NCBI RefSeq assembly: GCF_016801865.2
Contig: NC_068939.1
Location: 116,788,040-116,852,039, forward strand
Origin: Culex pipiens pallens
Taxonomy: Eukaryota > Arthropoda > Insecta > Diptera > Culicidae
Direction: 5' to 3'
DNA: 64,000 bases
A program made the translations under genes and the position numbers. Positions 45,171-56,977 of this stretch are shown in pieces. Position 1 is the stretch's first letter, and the number at the start of each line of letters is the position of its first letter. A model generated the notes under the pieces. The model was not told the DNA's origin. It searched no databases and worked only from the letters and a program-made list of their open reading frames with translations.

Positions 45171-47025
45171 CACAGTGTTCGGAATGGCAAAATTAAGTGG
45201 AATAAATTGATAACTCCTTTATTTGACGTCCTAGCGAAATGGTGTCTTCGGAAGAGTTGTTGTACTTGATAAGGGCTATCTTTTGAAGTTATTGACATAC
45301 AGGGTGACGACCTTCCAGGGTGTCAACCAAAAACTAACTTTGTTGGATGACGTTGTAGGGCTTTGGTGTCTTCGGCAAAGTTGTAGAGGAGAAAATTTCA
45401 TGAAAGTTTGTTGAAGGCGCCAAATTTGTAGCTCTTAATCTACTCGAGATATACGCCATTTTTGCAAAAATGGTCCAAAAAAGCACTTTTTTGGTGATGA
45501 CTCAAAATGTTAGCATTTTAGCGGCCTACTAGGGGAAATATACCCATTTTAATCACACTAAGCCGTTCGACCAATTCTCATCACTTTTGCTGTTTTCCGC
45601 TATTAAATCAACATTTTCAGATGTTTCGTCAATGGAGAGTTGCTTGCTCACTTTTATTTGAGCTATTTATTACTTTGGAACAGTCAAAAACACTTTATAT
45701 AAGCTGTAATTCACGATCAAAGTGCTGATAGGTCAATAATAGAAATAGGCTGAGAAAGGGTATAGTTCCCCTATGTTCTAAAGAGTTGTTTATGAAATAA
45801 AATTACACATCTTTGCCGAAGACAGCAAAATGTTTTGAGCCTTTATTGAGGAGTTATAACAATTTTTAGGTGATTTTGAGCCTATTTTCAAGTTGCTATG
45901 TTTTCAAAATGGCGCATTTTGGCGCAAAACCGAACAATGCACCTGAAAGTACTCACTTTCAACTACATTTCCTGAAAATATCTCCGTGTCTATCGGTGTC
46001 TATTTTTAGATAACTCAATTTTAGTTTGACTGTTTTTAATCAATTTATTTATAATTTTTAAGCGGAATCTTATTGAAAACGTGGTAATAATCGGTAAATT
46101 GAAGGGTAAATTGATCGATTATTATGGAAAAAACTATGTCTATGAAAAAATACGACAACCTTTCTGAATTGACCAAGTATAAAAAGAAATACTTAATTTC
46201 AAATACGAACAATTACTTAAAATTTTAATGTGCATTATTTTTGGGCTATATATGTTTTCATTCATAATTTTAGAATGTGTGTCATAATTAAAGCATAAAT
46301 AATGTATTTTCCATAATAATCGATCAATTTACCCTTCAATTTACCGATTATTACCACGTTTTCAATAAGATTCCGCTTAAAAATTATAAATAAATTGATT
46401 AAAAACAGTCTAACTAAAATTGAGTTATCTAAAAATAGACACCGATAGACACGGAGATATTTTCAGGAAATGTAGTTGAAAGTGAGTACTTTCAGGTGCA
46501 TTGTTCGGTTTTGCACCAAAATGCGCCATTTTGAAAACATAGCAACTTGAAATTAGGCTCAAAATCACCTAAAAATTGTTATAACTCCTCAATAAAGGCT
46601 CAAAACATTTTGCTGTCTTCGGCAAAGATGTGTAATTTTATTTCATAATCAACTCTCCAGAACATAGTAGGCCGCTAAAATGCTAACATTTTGAGTTATC
46701 ACCAAAAAAGTGCTTTTTTGGACCATTTTTGCAAAAATGGCGTATATCTCGAGTAGATTAAGAGCTACAAATTTGGCGCCTTGGACAAACTTTCATGAAA
46801 TTTTCTCCTCTACAACTTTGCCGAAGACATCAAAGCCCTACAACGTCATCCAACAAAGTTAGTTTTTGGTTGACACCCTGGAAGGTCGTCACCCTGTATG
46901 TCAATAACTTCAAAAGATAGCCCTTATCAAGTACAACAACTCTTCCGAAGACACCATTTCGCTAGGACGTCAAATAAAGGAGTTATCAATTTATTCCACT
47001 TAATTTTGCCATTCCGAACACTGTG
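45171..47025. mobile_element. Foldback W, 1.86 kb with long arms
   Basis: CACAGTGTTCGGAATGGC at 45171 is mirrored at 47025, and CATTG is duplicated (45166-45170, 47026-47030). The arms are near-identical reverse complements for roughly 800 bases. They meet in an AT-rich centre (about 46190-46260) and share blocks such as GAAGACACCATTTCGCTAGG. The left arm is longer only because of the MITE at 45532-45771. Confidence 0.85.
45532..45771 (+). mobile_element. 240-base MITE, family V, copy 2
   Basis: The ends GGGGAAATATACCC and GGGTATAGTTCCCC are flanked by TA (45530-45531, 45772-45773). The opposite arm of foldback W (about 46660-46675) has the same site with a single TA and no insert. That is direct proof of insertion. 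Confidence 0.9.
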
Positions 47026-47719
47026 CATTGCTATGCTCGAGAAAAGATATGGAATTTGAACTTATCTTGAAAAAGCTATAACCTCTTAGAAATAATAAAT
47101 AAAAAATTATTTCTAGAGTTTTTTTTATAACGTCCTATAAACATATGAAATCCAATATCATATAGGACATTAAAAAAACACTGGATTTATTTAAAAAAAA
47201 CATTAAATTTCATTTCTGGAGTGCAACTGCCAAAAATGTTTTAAGGTAAATTTTGGAGTCCAAATTTTTTTTGTCTTCTCTCGATTATAGTTATTAGAAT
47301 TTTTGACAAGTTAAAATTTAAAAAAAATATGAATAGAAAGATTAGAGAAACACTGGTTTATTCGAGCTTGAACATCGAACATTAAACATCCAATGTTCCA
47401 AACAATTTTGAATTTTTGAAATAATTCTTGATTAGTTTATATAATTATAATATAATAACTATTGAATTTAAGTTTAAAATTTCCCGGGAGTCTCGACCGA
47501 ATTTCCCGGGAATCGAGAGGTCCAAAAATGGTCGATTTCTCGGGAATTTTTTCCCGGGAATTCCCGCTCGTCACCCTCTAGTTGAGGACTATTGAGAAAA
47601 AAATAGGTACACGGAAAAAAATGCCGATTTTCAAATCTGGAGTTTTTTTTTAAAGGTCCAATAAACCAAATTTCCAGTTTTTGCTTTTTAGGTGTTTTTA
47701 AAACCGCCTTGAGTCAGGG

Positions 47720-48919
47720 GTAGAGCGTCCAATTTCCCGGGGTTACAAAATTCCCGGGAAACGGGAAATTTTCAACAAATTTCCCGGGAAATCCCGGGAA
47801 TTCCCGGGAAATTTGAAATTTTACGAAAATTATTATTATCCTGTTTCTGATTAATCTTTTGCAACGAAATTGTATAGAACAGCAACTTTAATGGTCAAAA
47901 TGAGTGAGAGGATCAATAAATGGCTTGACTGCTTGTAAAAAATCATGCAACTTTGAGAAAATATATAAACTTTCTAATTTTTAAATCTTTTAAATCGTCC
48001 CAAATGAAAGAAAATATGATTAGTATTTATGTTGAGAAGGATTTTTTTAAATCAAAGTGTTTGGACAGTGAAAATCTATGCTCCACAACCATAAAATTGC
48101 TTTTTAATTTGTCACAGTGACCAGAAAGTTAAAATAAAAAAACCAAAAAATTCAACTTGTGAATAAATAAATAATCATTGAATTTACCTTGAAAATCTAA
48201 TTCCTAGCGCTTTTTAACTTGAAACACTATTTTCAACTAGGAAATTTGATACGAAGTTGTTTTTTAATGGTTTTTCATGGTTTTATGATATGATTTTAGT
48301 TATATGGTATTCAGCCTAATAAATCAATTAGATTAAAATAATTTTGAGTATTTGAAAGTGGTTGAAATTCAACGATATTTTTTCTTATATAAATAAATTT
48401 ATAACTTCAATCAAAATTTTCTCACACAAACCTTTTTTAAAAATTTAATTATATCAGTTCAATTTCCATCCAACATGTTCAAGGTAAATAAAGTCAAACA
48501 AATCTCAATGTTGATATTGGCCGGAAGATGTACATATCTTATTTTCAAATTATATTACAAAAAAAAAAAACAAAAAAAAAGGTTGTCAAAAATAAAATAG
48601 TTAATATTCATTCAATAACAGCGTAACTGTTGTTGCCCAACATATAAGCAAACAATATTCCTAGTGATGAATACTTCAGAAATAAATATTATCTGAATTA
48701 AACCTTGACAGGAAATTTACAGACAATCTGATTTGTTCAATATGAATCAGGTTCTCCAATTATTATTTTTTGTATAATTTCAAAACATTGGTGCCAAAAA
48801 GGTAGGAAAGTGTATACTTCTGCTTGTATTTCGGGAATTCCCGGGAAATTCACAAATTTCCCGGGAAACGGGAAATATTTTTATCCGGGAAATCCCGGGA
48901 CGGGAAATTGGACGCTCTA
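47720..48919. mobile_element. 1.2-kb hAT-like element, TAGAGCGTCC ends
   Basis: TAGAGCGTCCAATTTCCCG at the left is mirrored perfectly at the right. GTCAGGGG/GTCAGGGT flank it (47712-47719, 48920-48927), an eight-base duplication with one mismatch. Both subterminal zones repeat TTCCCGGGAA. The interior is AT-rich and non-coding. Insertion was near the centre of foldback Y. Confidence 0.85.
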
Positions 48920-49038
48920 GTCAGGGTATTAAAAAACACCCAAAAAGGAAAAACTGAAAATTTGGTTTATTGGTCCTTTTAAAAAAAACTCCAGCAATTA
49001 ACATTTTCATCACAAAAACTCAATTTCCCAAAAACGTA

Positions 49039-49567
49039 GGAGCGGCCGTGGCTGACTGGCTACGGTGTTCGCTTTGTACGCGAATGGTCCTGGGTTCGAT
49101 TCCCATCTGCTCCCAACGAGAAAGTATAGGAAATATTAATCTTGAAACTCTGAACATGAACGAAAAATCTAAGTCGCTCGAGTCGGGGTTCGATCCCCCG
49201 TCCTTTGGATTGGTAAGCAAAAATGCTAACCACTAGGCCATCGCGACTTGGTGATGATTGGAATCAGGAATACTGTTACTATCAACTATATACGCGCTGG
49301 GTCCTTGTCCATTTGACAAGGGTTCGGAAGTTCTAAATAACGTTTGAATCCGATTGATGCAAACGTTCTTCAGGGCGGGGCTTGTCGATAAAGCTGAAGT
49401 ACCTCACGCTCGGCTAGCCAGCGTAGAAATGGGTCACCAAAGCTCGGCAGAGCTAACACCTTCCAGATGCCTATGCGAGTTATTTGCATGTATAGAATGT
49501 AGATCTAAAAATACATGGAAACAACTCAATTTGTAAGAAACGACCGCGTGGTCCCGTTTGGTTGGTT

Positions 49568-49655
<88 letters not shown>
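49039..49655 (+). mobile_element. Dual-tRNA SINE, (CA)n-tailed, exact boundaries
   Basis: A perfect 23-base direct repeat (49016-49038 and 49656-49678; begins AAACTCAATTTCC) defines the unit exactly. The head 49039-49113 is a 75-base tRNA-like fold: acceptor GGAGCGG pairs with CTGCTCC, with an anticodon-arm TTCGCTTTGTA and B-box GGTTCGATTCC. After a 57-base linker, a 79-base module lies on the opposite strand (49171-49249), with a perfect acceptor AAGTCGC/GCGACTT, A-box TGGCCTAGTGG and loop TTACCAA. A 320-base body and about 87 bases of (CA)n follow. The two promoters would face each other. The CVCVCV- and THTHTH-type frames over the tail are artefacts. Confidence 0.92.
49568..49655. repeat. 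(CA)n tract forming a SINE tail
   Basis: About 43 CA units lie directly before the right-hand target duplication. A shorter version occupies the same place in the 16564-17072 copy, so the tract belongs to the element. Confidence 0.9.
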
Positions 49656-49660
<5 letters not shown>

Positions 49661-50958
49661 CAATTTCCCAAAAACGTATTTTTTGATTTTCGAGATTTTT
49701 TAATTTGTTTTAGGGGACAAAACCCGCAACTTTTGAGCCATAGAGAAGTATGGTAAAAAAATCTGCTGCCAAGTATAAATTTTTGAAAAAATAGTGATTT
49801 TTGGAAAAAATCGAAATTAAACATAAAAACAAATTTGACCGCAATTTTTAATGTAAAATTGAATTTACAATCGAAAAGTGCTTCACAGATTTTTTGATAA
49901 AAGGCTCCGTTGTTTTGAAATTAATACTAACATTTTAAAAGCACGTAATATAGAATGTTTGGCCCATTATTTAAAATTTTTAATCGTGGTTCAAAAAAAT
50001 TCAAAATATTGTTTTCGAAAAATTGGAAAATTTCACGAATGCTTCATATTTCATCATTGAAAATTGGACCGGATGTCGACATTAGAAAATGGTGGGTTGT
50101 TTTGGTAAGACTTAAACAACTTCAATTTTTATGTTTTTTTTTCTTTTACGCTGCTGTATCTCAGCAACCAGAGGTCCAATCTTTAATGTCTCTTAGACAA
50201 TTTCATAGCAAATTTTCTGAACCCTTCAAAAAAAAAAATTTTTCAGGGATGATCTCATGGTCACTGCTTTTAAAAATTGAAAAACTGCAAATATTTTTGA
50301 TTTTAAACTTTTGGTGGCTCTATCTTTCAAACGGAGCCCTTTATCAAATAATCTGTCGAGTACTTTTCGATTGCAAATTCATTTTTAATAAAAGAATGAG
50401 GTCAATTGATTTTGGCATAACATTTTGATTTTTTTTTCCAAAAATCACTATTTATTCAAAAATTAATTTTTTGACCAAACTTCTCAAAAGTTGTGGGTTT
50501 TTGTCCCCTAAAACATCAAAATATCTAGAAAATCAAAATGGACAGCTGCCAAAATTGTATGGAGACTTGTATGGGTGAACCAATGACACAAAAAAGCTTC
50601 TTTGGTTTTTGGGAAAGCCCGCACAAAGTTTGAGCCAAATAAAAAAATTCAAATAAAATCCATTTCCGGTTTTGGTAGAGAGTTGCTCTGCATACGAAAT
50701 CTAACAATTATAAATGGTGAACAGGGTTACCAGGTCTAAACAGGAAAAAAATCTTGAAAAACCTGACAAGGCACTTTTCTCAAATAATAAGCAATTTTGT
50801 GTTCACAACCGGTGTATTTTCCCTTTTTATACATTATGAACAAAATACATCTAATTAATTAAGTGTGGAAGAAATAAAAAATATTTTTTCCAATTGCCAC
50901 TCAATGCTAGATTTATCTGGCAACCTGGCACCCATGATGGTGAAGTGGAGGAAGGATA

Positions 50959-52260
50959 TGGGTAATTCTCCGCCAACTCACACAGCAGTTGACCCGACCC
51001 CTCTTCGATTTGCGTGAAACTTTGTCCTAAGGGGTAACTTGTGTCCCTGATCACGAATCTGAGGTCCGTTTTTTTATATCTCGTGACGGAGGGGCGGTAC
51101 GACCCCTTTCATTTTTGAACATGCGAAAAAAGAGGTATTTTTTAATAATTTGCAGCCTGAAACGGCGATGAGATAGAAATTTGGTGTCAAAGGAACTTTT
51201 ATGTAAAATTAGAATCCCGATTTGATGGCGTACTCAGAATTCCGAAAAAACGTTTTTTTCATCGAAAAAACACTATAAATATTTTAAAAAATTCTCCCAT
51301 TTTCCGTTACTCGACTGTAACATTTTTTGGAACATATCATTTTATTGGAAATTTAATGTACTTTTCGAATCTACATTGACCCAGAAGGGTCATTTTTTCA
51401 TTTAGAACAAAATTTTTCATTTTAAAATTTCGTGTTTTTTCAGACAATTACAAAAATTTTGATATATAGACATAAGGGGTTTGCTTATAAACATCACGAG
51501 TTATCGCGATTTTACGAAAAAAAAGTTTTGAAAAAGTTGGTCGTCATCGATCATGGCCGTTCATGGTCACCCGCGACAGACACGGACGACGAAACAAAGA
51601 GAAACGCAAAAAATAACTTTTTCAAAACTTTTTTTCGTAAAATCGCGATAACTCGTGATGTTTATAAGCAAACCCCTTATGTCTATATATCAAAATTTTT
51701 GTAATTGTCTGTTCTACAACTTTGTAGAACATTGTTACACTCTAAAAAATAACCCTGCAAAGTTAGAAAAAACACGAAATTTTAAAATGAAAAATTTTGT
51801 TCCAAATGAAAAAATGACCCTTCTGGGTCAATGAAGATTCGAAAAGTACATTAAATTTCCCATAAAATGATATGTTCCAAATTTTTTTACAGTCGAGTAA
51901 CGGAAAATGGGAGAATTTTAAAAACTTTTTTAGTGTTTTTTTCGATGAAAAATACGTTTTTTTCAGAATTCTGAGTACGCCATCAAATTGGGTGTCTAAT
52001 TTTACATAAAAGTCCCTTTGACACCAAATTTCTATCTCATCGCCGTTTCAGGCTGCAAATTATTAAAAAACACCTCTTTTTTCGCATGTTCAAAAATGAA
52101 AGGGGTCGTACCGCCCCTCCGTCACGAGATATAAAAAAAAAACGGACCTCAGATTCGTGATCAGGGACACAAGTTACCCCTTAGGACAAAGTTTCACGCA
52201 AATCGAAGAGGGGTCGGGGCAACTTTTCCCGATTTCGTGTGAGTTTGTAGAGAATTACCC
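50959..52260 (+). mobile_element. Foldback family X, copy 1 (1302 bases)
   Basis: GGGTAATTCTCCGCCAACTC at the left and the mirrored GGGTAATTCTCTACAAACTC at the right, flanked by ATAT on both sides. Arms of about 600 bases surround a non-palindromic centre of about 70 bases (51540-51608, with GGCCGTTCATGGTCACCCGC). The two outermost zones differ: left has the short CAGCAGTTG form, right the GAAATCGGGAAAAGTTG form. No coding capacity is seen. Confidence 0.9.
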
Positions 52261-52264
52261 ATAT

Positions 52265-54006
52265 GAATTATTCAAAATTTTGTAGAACTCAGATGGTTGA
52301 ACTGTTTTTATGGCGATGGTGATTGATGAAGTTTCATTTTCTTTATGAAAATACATGTTCTGAAAATTCGAATTCGAATCTGCTCCCCCGCATCTGTGAC
52401 ACGCCCTCTTTTTCTTAGATTTTTGTAAAACCTCCTTTTAAAGATGCATTTTTCTAACTTGGGTGAGCATATTTGATAATTTTTTGATGTAGAAGCATTT
52501 GGAATGAAACAAAAAAAAATAATCAAAATCGAAATTTCAAAAATCAAAATCCTTAATTGCGATTTTCACTGAAAATCCGTTCCTAAACAAAACCCAACTG
52601 TATACTCGTCGAAAACTTGCAGCTCATCGTCCCGTCGCGAGCTGCCTGGTGCGGAGAAACATCAACCCATCGTCGTCAAGCTAAACGTTCCACAAATCCT
52701 CACACACGGAGTTCCATCCTAAATCCATCTGCCATTCGGTGCCAGGCATTCGGGCCTTCCTGGCTCACCACGGCACTCTTCTAAGCCCTTCTCCGGGTGG
52801 TGGCGACGACCCCCTGGCCATAAATAGTGCTGCCAAATGAGCATAGCGACATAAAATGGCCCATAAAACGAACTCTTACATAAATAACCAGTAAAATATT
52901 TGTACGAAATCATTGTTCAGGAATTAAGCGTGTAGAACACGTTAAGTTCAGATTAAATTTTTCCTCTTCATTTCGAGCCCTGCCCCCCGGCGGCAATTTA
53001 AATATTTGCATGGGTTTGCCTGCTGGCTTCGACAGTCACGTCCTTCCGGCGGGGGCCTGAAACTGAGCTTTTCCGTGGAAAATCCGTATCGCACGCTGAG
53101 CTCATGAAAAGATTCCGTGTGTCGTGTGCCAGAATGTGCCAGCGTACGAGTTCATAGAGTCATTTTTAGAGCGTCACGTAATTTCAACCGAAATTTGGGG
53201 CCCGCGGGATTGCACGAGCCTAGCTCACCAACCCGTTCCAAATAAAATAGCAGATTCCTTGCATGGATGGAAGTGTAGTACGCTCTCCTAACAAAGGGGG
53301 CCGCCTGAACGGATCGATGCCGATTCGCAGTTGGGAAAAAAGGATTGAGGACTGTAAACAGGAGTGCACAAAAATAAATGATATTTTTTAAATAATTTGT
53401 TTTGGAATTTGAAAAGAAAAAAAGGCACAGTTAAAGGAACAACACCTTGAGCTCTAGAGCTCTGTACTGGATCTGTAAACTAAAATACAAATCTGTCCCT
53501 GCAAATGAAACAGGTGTTCTATTTTAAAGCCATTCTATTTTGCTTAAACTTTACTTTTTAAGTTTTATGGTTTGTACAGAGCTTCAAATGCAGGGTTTCC
53601 AGGCGGCCAGCTAAATCTTGGAAAACCAAAATTTTCAATTCTGCTCTTCAGAATTATATAAACCATGTTTTTCTCCTGATATTGAAAAATTGTACCAAAC
53701 TTTTAGCTTTCAGTCGATTTTAAATAAATTATTGGTCACAAAGTTAATTTATTTCGGTTATTTTTAAAGGTTTAATGTTTTTGAAATAAAAACTAGGTCG
53801 TTCTAAAACACACACGTAACTTGATCCAAGTTGACGAAATTTTGCAAATAACATTTTTACCTTCCACCAGCGTTGCCAGCTCAAACTGAAGAGGAAGGAG
53901 GATATTTTTTATCATACATATTTACTTTATTGATCGATTAAAAATTTAACTCGTGTTATAAATAAAAAAAAATGCAAAATTAGCAGAAAATGAAAATGTG
54001 TCAAAG
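52265..54006. other. Spacer with a GC-richer single-copy-looking island
   Basis: From about 52560 to 53350 the sequence is balanced to GC-rich and has no partner in the window. The rest is AT-rich. Short open frames (52308-52547 minus, 52719-52913 minus) are unrecognised. No gene is called. Confidence 0.35.
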
Positions 54007-54008
54007 TA

Positions 54009-55249
54009 GGGGAAATATACCCATTTTAATCACTCTAAGCCGTTCGACCAATTCTCATCACTTTTGCCGTTTTCCGCTATTAAATCAACATTTTCAGATG
54101 TATCAACAATGGAGAGTTGCTTGCTTTCTTTTATTTGAGCTATTTAAGAGCGAGTCCACGAGAAAAGCATTCCCATCTCGCGTCGACCTCACCAATCTGC
54201 CTGAAATTTTCAGGGATTATTTGTACATATAAAACTAGCATCTGGCCAAAATATGAGCACTCTAGGTCAACAGGAAGTGGGGCAAATCGGGACACAAAGT
54301 TTGAAGGTTCAAAACGTCAAAATCTAAAAAAAGCTATAACTCAGGAAAAATTCAATTTAATTCCAAAATTCAAAATGCATTTGAAAGGGCTTAAAAAATG
54401 CAACAAAATGCAGGAAGAAGCATCCCAATTGGTTAAATCTAAAGGGAGTTATTGGCATTTTAGTGAAAAAATAGCATAATTTTCAAACTCAAATAAAAAA
54501 GTGTTCCATCCAGATATCAACTAGGTTCGACCTGCAGCTTGTAGGGGACATTTGAGGCTATCATCTGAGACCGAGAACGCTTTGGGTAAGGCAGTTTAAC
54601 ATATTAAATAGACACTTTTACTTTTAGAGAATTTTTTGATTGTAAAGTTTTGCTCGGGGACCCCTTAGATCCCAGTTTCTTGTGATAATTTTATCATATT
54701 CGAGTTCCTGAGACAATTTCACAATAGAAACACGTATAAAAATGTTTATTTTCATCCATTTTAACCCTTTAAAAAATGAAAGTTTAAAGTAGGGCTATGC
54801 TATTTTTTCACTAAAATGCCAATAACTCCCTTTAGATTTAACCAATTGGGATGCTTCTTCCTGCATTTTGTTGCATTTTTAAGCCTTTTCAGATGCATTT
54901 TGAATTTTGGAATTAAATTGAATTTTTCCTAAGTTATAGCTTTTTTTTTAGATTTTTGACGTTTTTGAACCTTCAAACTTTGTGTCCCGATTTGCCCCAC
55001 TTTGTGTTGACCTAGAGTGCTCATATTTTGGCCAAATGCTAGTTTTATATGTACAAAAAATCCCTGAAAATTTCAGGCAGATTGGTGAGGTCCAAACGAC
55101 GTCCCATACAAAGGGGTATGCCCTGTTCGTGGACTCGCTCTTAAATATTAATTTGAAACAGTCAAAAACATTTTATGAAAGCTGGAATTCATGAACAAAA
55201 TGTGGATAGGCCGATAATAGAAATAGGCTGAAAAGGGGTATAATTCCCC
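54009..55249 (+). mobile_element. Family V MITE, copy 3, split by a nested foldback
   Basis: The left end GGGGAAATATACCC (54009) and right end GGGGTATAATTCCCC (55249) are flanked by TA. The internal order matches copies 1 and 2 up to GAGCTATTTA, then resumes after 55144 with TATTAATTTGAAACAGTC. Without the nested element it is close to the family length of 240 bases. Confidence 0.8.
54144..55144. mobile_element. 1-kb foldback nested in a 240-base MITE
   Basis: TTAAGAGCGAGTCCACGA is mirrored at 55144. The arms share GCTCATATTTTGGCC and AACTCCCTTTAGATTTAACC-type blocks, and surround a unique centre near 54480-54780. A TA appears duplicated at the target. Open frames inside (54117-54479) simply follow one arm. 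Confidence 0.75.
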
Positions 55250-55626
55250 TATGACATAGAGAATGACTACCAATTGAAAAAATGGCAATCCCAAATCTGT
55301 AAGGAAACCTGGCAACCATGCATTCCACCCTTTTTTCAATTTTTAACGGCACATAGCCCCAACTCCTATTACATAAAATCCAGCTCATATTAGGTCAAAG
55401 CTTCTGAATGCCCGCAAAAAAGTAATTTATGTTACATCCTACTCAGTACACTTTGTTGAAACATAAACACTATTTTAAAAGCAGCAACACTGTTGAAAAT
55501 GTCTACAAATAGATAATTTTTCATATTTCATACTTCAGACCTAATTTACAAATCTTGAAATTATTTTTAAAATTTCACAAAAAATATTTTTTTAGCATTG
55601 ATACACGAATTAATAATTTAAAAAAT

Positions 55627-56977
55627 GGGTAATTCTCTACCAACTCACACGAAATCGAGAAAAGTTGCCCCGACCCCTCTTCGATTTGCGTGAAACTTTG
55701 TCCTAAGGGGTAACTTTTGTCCCTGATCACGAATCCGAGGTCCGTTTTTTGATATCTCGTGACGGAGGGGTGGTACGACCCCTTCCATTTTTGAACATGC
55801 GAAAAAAGAGGTGTTTTTCAATAATTTGCAGCCTGAAACGGTGATGAGATAGAAATTTGGTGTCAAAGGGACTTTTATGTAAAATTAGACGCCCGATTTG
55901 ATGGCGTACTCAGAATTCCGAAAAAACGTATTTTTCATCGAAAAAAACACTAAAAACGTTTTAAAAATTCTCCCATTTTCTGTTACTCGACTGTAAAAAA
56001 TTTTGGAACATGTCATTTTATGGGAAATTTAATGTACTTTTCGAATCTACATTGACCCAGAAGGGTCATTTTTTCATTTAGAACAAAAATTTTCATTTTA
56101 AAATTTCGTGTTTTTTCTAACTTTGCAGGGTTATTTTTTAGAGTGTAACAATGTTCTATAAAGTTGTAGAGCAGACAATTACAAAAAATTTGATATATAG
56201 ACATAAGGGGTTTGCTTATAAACATCACGAGTTATCGCGATTATACGAAAAAAAGTTTTGAAAAAGTTGGTCGTCACCGATCATGGCCGTTCATGGTCAC
56301 CCGCGACAGACACGGACGACGAAACAAAGAGAAACGCAAAAAGTAACTTTTTCAAAACTTTTTTTCGTAAAATCGCGATAACTCGTGATGTTTATAAGCA
56401 AACCCCTTATGTCTATATATCAAAATTTTTGTAATTGTCTGCTCTACAACTTTGTAGAACATTGTAACACTCTAAAAAATAACCCTGCGAAGTTAGAAAA
56501 AACACGAAATTCTAAAATGAAAAATTTTGTTCTAAATGAAAAAATGACCCTTCTGGGTCAATGTAGATTCGAAAAGTATATTAAATTTCCCATAAAATGA
56601 CATGTTCCAAAATTTTTTACAGTCAAATAACGGAAAATGGGAGAATTTTTAAAACTTTTTAAGCGTTTTTTTCGATGAAAAATACGTTTTTTCGGAATTC
56701 TGAGTACGCCATCAAATCGGGCGTCTAATTTTACATAAAAGTCCCTTTGACACCAAATTTCTATCTCATCACCGTTACAGGCTGCAAATTATTGAAAAAC
56801 ACCTCTTTTTTCGCATGTTCAAAAATGGAAGGGGTCGTACCGCCCCTCCGTCACGAGATATCAAAAAACGGACCTCGGATTCGTGATCAGGGACAAAAGT
56901 TACCCCTTAGGACAAAGTTTCACGAAAATCGAAGAGGGGTCGGGGCAACTGCTGTGTGAGTTGGCGGAGAATTACCC
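55627..56977. mobile_element. Foldback family X, copy 2 (1351 bases)
   Basis: GGGTAATTCTCTACCAACTC at the left and the mirrored GGGTAATTCTCCGCCAACTC at the right, flanked by AAAT on both sides. The centre (56268-56340) matches copy 1 in the same direction, yet the distinguishing outer zones are swapped. From 55252 to 55622 I see no further element. Confidence 0.9.

Larger units (their letters stand above)
44592..47580. mobile_element. 2.99-kb TIR element with CCCGGGAATTCCCGGG motifs
   Basis: The left end GAGGGTGACGA is mirrored by TCGTCACCCTC at the right. The target word GTTGAGGACT is duplicated (44582-44591, 47581-47590), and other Y copies show it once, as ATTGTTGAGGAC. Subterminal zones of both ends repeat TTCCCGGGAATTCCCGGGA-like motifs. 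The interior holds foldback W. TAGAG-type ends suggest a hAT relative, although the duplication appears 9-10 bases rather than 8. No transposase is present. Confidence 0.75.
44368..50692. mobile_element. Foldback family Y, copy carrying three nested insertions
   Basis: TGCAGAGCAATTTTCTACG at the left is mirrored by GTAGAGAGTTGCTCTGCA at the right. Both arms carry CCATACAATTTTGGCAGCTG-type words and a CAATTTCCCAAAAACGTA block. Insertions at 44592-47580, 47720-48919 and 49039-49655 expand it. Removing them with their duplications leaves about 1.48 kb, close to the 1.56 kb of the copy at 57161 treated the same way. No protein is encoded. Confidence 0.75.

Noticed and set aside
49039..49113. Functional tRNA-Thr-like gene
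   Set aside because: The fold is good but sequence differs from canonical tRNA, the D-region is long, and it sits within a SINE with target duplications. Related heads at 16998, 28783 and 44213 have degraded arms.
49434..49756. Frames of CV and TH dipeptide repeats
   Set aside because: They are translations of the (CA)n SINE tail on either strand.
54117..54479. 120-codon plus-strand frame
   Set aside because: It crosses from MITE V into the nested foldback arm, so it cannot be an evolved coding sequence.
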